In this document: positions 59,287 through 64,000 of the stretch, piece by piece | Numbering within the stretch: position 1 is the stretch's first letter | How the letters are laid out: every line of letters starts with the position of its first letter | DNA from: Bradyrhizobium sp. CER78 | Lineage (GTDB): Bacteria; Pseudomonadota; Alphaproteobacteria; Rhizobiales; Xanthobacteraceae | Direction of reading: 5' to 3' | Length of the DNA: 64,000 nucleotides | NCBI RefSeq assembly: GCF_029846235.1 | Contig: NZ_JARVWP010000017.1 | Span: forward strand, 101,635-165,634 | Translations under genes and position numbers: made by a program | Notes under the pieces: model-generated | Databases searched by the model: none | Told to the model about the DNA's origin: nothing | What the model saw: only the letters and a program-made list of their open reading frames with translations

Positions 59287-59581
59287 TCATCCTCCGAGGT
59301 CCCGGGCATTCCCGAAACCAGATTTAAGGTCATTTGGCTGCGGATGGGGTGCTACGCACAAGCCTAGCAGAGAGCATCGGCCGGCAGAAGCCCACGGGCA
59401 AATCAAAGTTCCGTCGTTGTTTCATAAAGATAGGCGCGAAACTCGGTTTTTGGAAGGCTGCTCTGCAAATCCCGCCGTACTTTCGCCGCAGCGCCACGGC
59501 GGCCTATCCGGGCCGGGCACTTTTCAACCCGGCGCGGAGTTGTTAGCTCTCGGACCTGTTTCATCGCCACCCAGGGATTCT

Positions 59582-60244
59582 GTGACTTCATTCCTTGACC
59601 CATTGATCGCATTCGTTTCGGCCCATGCCTGGCTCGCTTACCTGACGCTGTTTCTGGCCGCCCTGCTGGAAGCCGTCCCGGTGGTCGGCTCGCTGGTGCC
59701 GGGCTCGACCATTATCCTGGCGCTGAGCGCGCTGGTCCCGGGCGGCGAATTGAAGCTCGCGCCGGTGCTCGCCGCGGCGGCCGCCGGCGCCATGCTCGGC
59801 GACGGCACTGCCTATCTGATCGGCCACCGCAGCCAGCGCGAGATACTGTCGGCCTGGCCGCTCTCCAACTACCCGCGCGTGGTCGCGCAGAGCGTGGCCT
59901 TCTTCAACCGCTGGGGCGTGCTCGCGGTGTTCTTCGCCCGCTTCGTGCCGCCGATTCGCGCCTTCGTGCCGATCACCGCCGGCGCGCTCGACATGCCGCC
60001 GGTGCGCTTCTACGCGGTCAACATCCCCGCGATCCTGCTCTGGGCGCCGGCGCACGTGCTGCCCGGGGTGCTCGCCGTCACCGCGCTGCACGACTATGCC
60101 GGCCTGCCGCATCATCAACATGTCGGCAAGCATCTATGGATGTTCGCGGTGGCGGGCGGCGCGGTCATCGTGGCGCTGGCGATCTGGACCATCCGCCGCC
60201 GCCATGGCGGCGGCCTGATCGAGCCGTCCAAGCCAGCAGAATAA
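59582..60244 (+). CDS. DedA family membrane protein
   Basis: The 220-residue protein has about five hydrophobic segments and DedA/SNARE-associated domain marks: LTLFLAALLEAVPVVGSLVPGSTII (seen as ALLEAVPVVGSLVPGSTI), GAMLGDGTAYLIGHRSQ, and FFARFVPPIRAFVPITAGALDMP, which holds the conserved R-x3-P-x-R. DedA proteins are putative lipid scramblases or proton-dependent transporters. The GTG start follows AGGG at a good distance and gives a normal DedA N terminus (MTSFLDPLIAFV). It is convergent with the citrate synthase-like gene. Confidence 0.88.
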   Translation: MTSFLDPLIAFVSAHAWLAYLTLFLAALLEAVPVVGSLVPGSTIILALSALVPGGELKLAPVLAAAAAGAMLGDGTAYLIGHRSQREILSAWPLSNYPRVVAQSVAFFNRWGVLAVFFARFVPPIRAFVPITAGALDMPPVRFYAVNIPAILLWAPAHVLPGVLAVTALHDYAGLPHHQHVGKHLWMFAVAGGAVIVALAIWTIRRRHGGGLIEPSKPAE

Positions 60245-60247
60245 GAC

Positions 60248-61471
60248 CTAAATGCTGTTGGTCGTGCCGGCCCGCCCGGGCGCCGGGCCGACATAGCGCG
60301 CACGAGGCCGAATCAATTTGCCGAGCTGAAGCTGCTCGCTGGCATGCGCGATCCAGCCGACGCTGCGCGCCATCGCGAACAGCGCAAGCTCGCTGCCTGC
60401 GGGCATCCGCAGCGCATGCACCAGCACCGCCAGTGCGTAATCGATATTGACGAATTCGCCGGTCGCCTCCGCGATTCTGTCCGGCACTTCCCTGGTGAAT
60501 TTGCGCGGCGCGCCGGCCCGCGTCAGCACCTCGAGCAATGAGATCGCGCGCGGATCGCCCTTCTTGTAGACGCCGTGACCGAAGCCGGCGAAGCGCTCGC
60601 CGAGCGCGACCCGCTCGCGCACCACAGGCGCAACGTCATTGTCGATCATCGTCTTGACCAGGCGCGAGGCGAGCACGCCGGCGCCGCCATGCATCGGGCC
60701 TTTCAACGCGACGAGACCCGCAATCACGGCGTCGTACAGATTGAGGCCGGTCGATGCCGCGCAGCGCGCGGTGAAGGTGGAGGCATTCAATTCGTGATCG
60801 GCGAGCAGCACCAGCGCGCGGCGAATCAGGTCGGGCGCATGCTTGTTGTCGGGCGTCCAGACCCGCGCCACCTGCTCGTGGAGCGGCTCTGCCGACGGCA
60901 CGGCGTTCAGCATGGTCGCGACCAGCAGCCGCAAGATGCGCCCGCCGACCATCGCGCGGCCATCGGGCGCGCGGGTGAAGGCGCCGGGATCGGCACTCGC
61001 CGCCAGCGCCAGCACCGCGACCGTGCGGTCGATCGGCTGGGCGCGCCGCGCGGCCTCGGCGATCGCACGCATTTCATCGGAGACATGCGGGCAATTGTCC
61101 GGCGCAAACGGATCGACGCCGGTGACATCCCACAGCAGCGTCGCGGTGTGCTCCAGCGTGTCGCGCTGGGAGAGATCGACGCAGTTGACGCCGCGATAGA
61201 TCGGACCCTGCTCGGTGATGGTCGAGATCGCCGAATCCATCACCGGCAAATCCGCATCGAAATTGCGGAAGCCGCGCGGCTCCGGTGACGGCACGCGGCG
61301 CTCCTTCAGACCCCTGATGTCCTCGGCGCGGTAGCGGTGGCTGCGCGAATCCGGCGACGGCTCGGAGCGGATCAGGCCACGGCTGACATAGGCATAGAGG
61401 GTCGCCGGCGAGATCGCGAGCTCGGCGGCGGCCTCCCGGGCGGAGAGGTAAAGCTCGGCGGATTTTTTCAT
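60248..61471 (-). CDS. citrate synthase family protein with N-terminal MerR-like HTH
   Basis: The 407-residue protein joins two folds. Residues 1-60 are a winged-helix excisionase/MerR-type domain (YLSAREAAAELAISPATLYAYVSRGLIRSE, seen as LSAREAAAELAISPATLYAY, then SHRYRAEDIRGLKERR). Residues 80-407 are a citrate synthase fold: NASTFTARCAASTG, ALKGPMHGGA and GFGHGVYKKGDPRA, the histidine-containing regions. VYKKGDP replaces the VYK-x-x-DPR pattern. It probably senses a citrate-cycle metabolite with the enzyme fold and binds DNA, likely at palindromes 2-28 bases upstream of its own start. Divergent from a normal citrate synthase gene. Confidence 0.85.
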   Translation of the reverse strand: MKKSAELYLSAREAAAELAISPATLYAYVSRGLIRSEPSPDSRSHRYRAEDIRGLKERRVPSPEPRGFRNFDADLPVMDSAISTITEQGPIYRGVNCVDLSQRDTLEHTATLLWDVTGVDPFAPDNCPHVSDEMRAIAEAARRAQPIDRTVAVLALAASADPGAFTRAPDGRAMVGGRILRLLVATMLNAVPSAEPLHEQVARVWTPDNKHAPDLIRRALVLLADHELNASTFTARCAASTGLNLYDAVIAGLVALKGPMHGGAGVLASRLVKTMIDNDVAPVVRERVALGERFAGFGHGVYKKGDPRAISLLEVLTRAGAPRKFTREVPDRIAEATGEFVNIDYALAVLVHALRMPAGSELALFAMARSVGWIAHASEQLQLGKLIRPRARYVGPAPGRAGTTNSI

Positions 61472-61472
61472 A

Positions 61473-61499
61473 TTGATTTATATAATCAAGATTGATCAA
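61473..61499. promoter_or_regulatory. palindromes between the divergent citrate synthase genes
   Basis: TTGATT-N5-AATCAA (61473-61489, TATAT centre) is a perfect 17-bp palindrome, followed at once by TTGATCAA (61492-61499), sharing the TTGAT half-site. They lie two bases from the HTH-fusion start and about 50 bases from the other start, where an operator would control both genes. Confidence 0.65.
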
Positions 61500-61547
61500 C
61501 TCGTCGAGAGGCCCGACCTTGAAGAGGTGAAGCAAGGAGATCGGGCC

Positions 61548-62642
61548 ATGAACATGATTCTCACCAAGAGCCAGATCGGTCTGGACGGCGTTCCCGCCGC
61601 CGAGACCGTGTTGAGCCATGTCGACGGCGAGCGCGGCGAACTCATCATCGCCGGCGAGCACGTCGCCAACCTCGCCGGCAAGTCGAGCTTCGAGGGCGTC
61701 ACGGCGCGGCTGTGGAACGGCGCCACCGGCAAGACGCTGAGCGAAGCCAACGTCCGCGCCAGCCTCGGCGCTGCCCGCGAACGCGCCTTCGCACGGCTGG
61801 CCGACCTGCTGCCGGCAACGCGCGGCATGTCGATCGTCGACGGCTTCCGGGCCGCGATCGCAGGCCTGCGCGGCGAGAACGGGCTGGAACACGAGGCGAC
61901 CATTGTCGGCGCCTTCCCGGTGATCGCCGGCGCCCTGGTGCAGCAAGCCAAGGGACAGGCGCCGATCGCGCCGGACCCGAATGTCAGCCACGCCGCCGAC
62001 ACGCTGCATATGCTGCTGGGCCGCAGGGCTGCGCCGCGCGAGGTCGCCGCGCTCGACGCCTATCTCGTCACGGTCTGCGACCACGGCATGAACGCGTCGA
62101 CCTTCACCACGCGGGTGATCGCCTCGACCCAAGCCGATTTGTTCGCGGCCATCACCGGTGGCTATTGCGCATTGACCGGTCCGCTGCATGGCGGCGCGCC
62201 CGAGCCGGTGCTCGAGATGCTGGATGCGATCGGCACCCGCGAGCGGATCAGGCCCTGGGTCGACGGCGCGCTGGCGCATGGCGAACGGCTGATGGGCTTC
62301 GGCCACCGCGTCTATCGGGTGCGCGACCCGCGCGCCGACGTGCTGAAGGTCGCGATCGAGCGCCTGGAGGCCAGTGGCGCCGACCTGCCGTTTGCCGGCG
62401 AGGTCGAAGCCTATATCCGCGAGGCGTTGCGGAAGAAGAATCCGGAGCGGCCGCTCGAGACCAATGTCGAGTTCTTCACCGCGATCCTGCTCGATGGGCT
62501 CAAGATCCCGCGGCAGGCGTTCACGCCGATCTTCGCCGTGGCCCGCGCCGCCGGCTGGACCGCGCACGCGCTGGAGCAGCGCCGCACCGGGCGGCTGATC
62601 CGGCCGAGTTCTTCGTATGTCGGCGCAGCGCCGAAGGGTTGA
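61548..62642 (+). CDS. citrate synthase/methylcitrate synthase family enzyme
   Basis: A 364-residue enzyme with the standard catalytic regions: DHGMNASTFTTRVIASTQAD, TGPLHGGAPEPVLEM (first histidine), GFGHRVYRVRDPRADVL (second histidine and arginine) and ETNVEFFTAILLDGLKIP with the catalytic-site aspartate replaced or nearby. It condenses acetyl- or propionyl-CoA with oxaloacetate; which one cannot be read. ATG 61548 has a strong AAGGAGA ribosome site. It is divergent from the HTH-fused paralogue, which probably regulates it. Confidence 0.88.
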   Translation: MNMILTKSQIGLDGVPAAETVLSHVDGERGELIIAGEHVANLAGKSSFEGVTARLWNGATGKTLSEANVRASLGAARERAFARLADLLPATRGMSIVDGFRAAIAGLRGENGLEHEATIVGAFPVIAGALVQQAKGQAPIAPDPNVSHAADTLHMLLGRRAAPREVAALDAYLVTVCDHGMNASTFTTRVIASTQADLFAAITGGYCALTGPLHGGAPEPVLEMLDAIGTRERIRPWVDGALAHGERLMGFGHRVYRVRDPRADVLKVAIERLEASGADLPFAGEVEAYIREALRKKNPERPLETNVEFFTAILLDGLKIPRQAFTPIFAVARAAGWTAHALEQRRTGRLIRPSSSYVGAAPKG

Positions 62643-62658
62643 GAGCTAACCGCGAACC

Positions 62659-62747
62659 GTAGCCCGGATGGAGCGCAGCGAAATCCGGGGAACGGTGTGA
62701 CCGCGGTCAGAGGGGTCCCGGATTACGCTTCGCTTCATCCGGGCTAC
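62659..62747. repeat. palindromic intergenic repeat, GTAGCCCGGATG type
   Basis: The fourth copy of the 12996 family: GTAGCCCGGATGGAGCG at the left and CGCTTCATCCGGGCTAC at the right. Seventeen bases after the citrate synthase stop. Confidence 0.85.
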
Positions 62748-62788
62748 AAAATTGCGCCGTTGGACGACGGCGGAGCCACGCTCTCCGC

Positions 62789-62911
62789 TGTCGTCCCTGC
62801 GAACGCAGGGACCCATACGCCGCAGCCCATCAATAGGGCCGTCGGTCAGACACCTTGTGCAGACAATAGCAGACGGAGGTTATGGGCCCCTGCGTTCGCA
62901 AGGGCGACGAG
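62789..62911. repeat. palindromic intergenic repeat, GGGTCCC/CGTCCC type
   Basis: A copy of the 10555 family with both ends of the CGAACGCAGGGACC type: TGTCGTCCCTGCGAACGC at the left and GCGTTCGCAAGGGCGACGA at the right. It ends ten bases from the J-domain gene stop. Confidence 0.8.
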
Positions 62912-62920
62912 AGCGAGAGC

Positions 62921-63556
62921 TCAGGCCTCGCGCACCACGGTCTTCAGATAATTATACGCCTTGATGATCTCGATCAGGCGATCTTCGGTGGAGCGGTCGC
63001 CACCATTGGCGTCGGGATGGTGCTGCTTCACCAGCGCCTTGTACTTCGACTTGACGTCTTCCAGCGTCGCCCCGGCGCCTAGGCCCATCACCAGCAGCGC
63101 CTTGCGCTCGGCGTTCATGACCTTGCGGGTCTCGGGCTTGGGCTCCGCGCCGCCCGGCCCGGGGCGCCAGCGGCCGCGGCCATTGAGCTCGGAGAACACG
63201 TGGAACGGATCGGAGGCGGCATCGAGACCGCTCTCCTTCTTGCCGTTGTTGGCACCCATCTTCCAGGTCGGACGATGGCCGGTCAGCGCGTCCTTCTGGT
63301 AGCGCGCGACGTCGTCAGGATTCATGCCCTGGAAGAAATTGTAGGACTGGTTGTACTCGCGGACGTGATCGAGACAGAAGTGCCAATACTCGCGCGAATT
63401 CTCGCGGCCCTTCGGGGCGCGGTGCGCGCCCTTGTTCTGGCAACCCGCCCACTCGCAGGTCACGGCCTGCTCGCCGGCCTGCGCCTGGCGCTTCGCACTC
63501 ACCTTGGTCGGCTTGATGCGAATGGAGTCGAAGAATTTTGATGAATCGATCGGCAT
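62921..63556 (-). CDS. J-domain protein (DnaJ family)
   Basis: The 211-residue protein has an unusual order: the J domain is at the C terminus (KALLVMGLGAGATLEDVKSKYKALVKQ, then HPD at about 180-182 in HHPDANGG, and LIEIIKAYNYLK). The N-terminal 150 residues hold a cysteine pair (CEWAGCQNKGAH, then FCLDHVREYN) that may bind zinc. J proteins activate DnaK ATPase; the client is unknown. ATG 63556 (MPIDSSKFFDSIRIKP) is the natural start. Divergent from bolA. Confidence 0.88.
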   Translation of the reverse strand: MPIDSSKFFDSIRIKPTKVSAKRQAQAGEQAVTCEWAGCQNKGAHRAPKGRENSREYWHFCLDHVREYNQSYNFFQGMNPDDVARYQKDALTGHRPTWKMGANNGKKESGLDAASDPFHVFSELNGRGRWRPGPGGAEPKPETRKVMNAERKALLVMGLGAGATLEDVKSKYKALVKQHHPDANGGDRSTEDRLIEIIKAYNYLKTVVREA

Positions 63557-63665
63557 GATCTCTTTGACTACGCAATGCACAAATCTTCAAGTCTTGACAT
63601 TGCGCAGACCTCGTTTCCCGCTTGTACCATTGACGAAAAGCCGCCGCGAAACTAACTCCGCCGCC

Positions 63666-63941
63666 ATGAGCACCAAAGACGCTATCATAAACAAGTTGCG
63701 TGAAGCTTTCTTGCCCGAAAGCCTCGACGTGGTCGATGAGTCACATCTGCATGAGGGCCACGCCGGCCACAGGCCAGGCGGGGAGACACATTTCAGGGTA
63801 TATATTGTGTCTCCGGCCTTCGAAGGGAAGAGCCGGATCGAACGCCATCGCATGATAAATGCGACGCTGGCGCAGGAACTCGCCGGCTCGGTGCATGCGC
63901 TGGCGATCCACGCACACGGCCCCGGGGAAAAGCCGCGCTAG
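63666..63941 (+). CDS. bolA: BolA family protein
   Basis: The 91-residue protein has the BolA fold: IINKLREAFLPESLDVVDESHLHEGH, FRVYIVSPAFEGKSRIERHRM and LAQELAGSVHALAIHAHGPGE. Invariant histidines (SHLHEGHAGH, AIHAH) suit Fe-S binding with a monothiol glutaredoxin. Such proteins act in iron sensing and Fe-S transfer. No glutaredoxin gene is visible before the window ends. Its stop overlaps the end of a possible minus-strand frame by three bases. Confidence 0.92.
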   Translation: MSTKDAIINKLREAFLPESLDVVDESHLHEGHAGHRPGGETHFRVYIVSPAFEGKSRIERHRMINATLAQELAGSVHALAIHAHGPGEKPR

Positions 63942-64000
63942 CTGTGGTCTGTCAGGAGGTTGTCCATCTGGTCTGAACCGAGGAAGCTGAGGTTGCGAAG
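63938..64000 (-). CDS. possible C-terminal fragment of a convergent gene
   Basis: Twenty codons enter from the right edge on the minus strand and end in TAG, reading LRNLSFLGSDQMDNLLTDHS. The reading looks protein-like and the end meets bolA tail to tail, but the stretch is too short to prove a gene, and I cannot name a family. Confidence 0.25.
   Translation of the reverse strand, partial: LRNLSFLGSDQMDNLLTDHS

Noticed and set aside
59287..59581. Cobalamin riboswitch upstream of cobS
   Set aside because: I looked for the B12-box wording on the minus strand and did not find it, nor the surrounding helices.

Overview
The window looks like chromosome from a Bradyrhizobium-type alphaproteobacterium (order Hyphomicrobiales/Rhizobiales). 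The grounds are strong GC-rich codon use, the bo3 oxidase operon with a RegB/RegA-like pair, the CobS/CobT cobaltochelatase genes, a Suv3-like helicase next to an S4 protein, FdxA and CarD, and at least six families of intergenic palindromic repeats. I saw no rRNA, tRNA, CRISPR array, prophage or insertion sequence.

Layout. 1-5.2 kb: end of a possible TetR regulator, a LuxR-type regulator, small secreted proteins, a ketopantoate-reductase-family enzyme, YidB-like and GlsB/YeaQ-like proteins. 5.2-16 kb: acyl-CoA catabolism (SDR, lactonase-like hydrolase, two acyl-CoA dehydrogenases, two enoyl-CoA hydratases, a fused acyl-CoA ligase, a VOC protein, a periplasmic binding protein). 16-21.5 kb: nuclease-like protein, M48 lipoprotein protease, cytochrome c, outer-membrane-like protein, MFS carrier. 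21.7-28.7 kb: one tightly overlapping operon, cyoABCD-surf1-kinase-regulator. It encodes a bo3 quinol oxidase, an assembly factor and a redox-type two-component system. 29-36.8 kb: CarD, FdxA, S4 protein, Suv3-like helicase, DUF3108 protein and ribosomal protein L28.

37.0-40.0 kb is the odd part. Two coupled genes of visibly lower GC sit just after the rpmB terminator: an OLD/ABC-like ATPase with a DUF3696-type C terminus and a partner of no recognised family. The layout is that of an accessory, possibly anti-phage, two-gene system.

40.6-53.2 kb: a binding protein, an esterase, a flavin monooxygenase, a three-domain Aas-type phospholipid-recycling protein, a TetR regulator facing a small gene across paired palindromes, a luciferase-like oxidoreductase, and metA. 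metA has a structured leader with S-box-like motifs and a hairpin over its ribosome binding site. 53.6-59.3 kb: an old-yellow enzyme, a frameshifted phytase-like esterase gene, then cobT, an acetyltransferase and cobS in one operon. 59.6-64 kb: DedA protein, a MerR-HTH/citrate-synthase fusion divergent from a second citrate synthase with palindromes between them, a J-domain protein and BolA.

All calls come from reading the sequence and recognising motifs. No database search was run.
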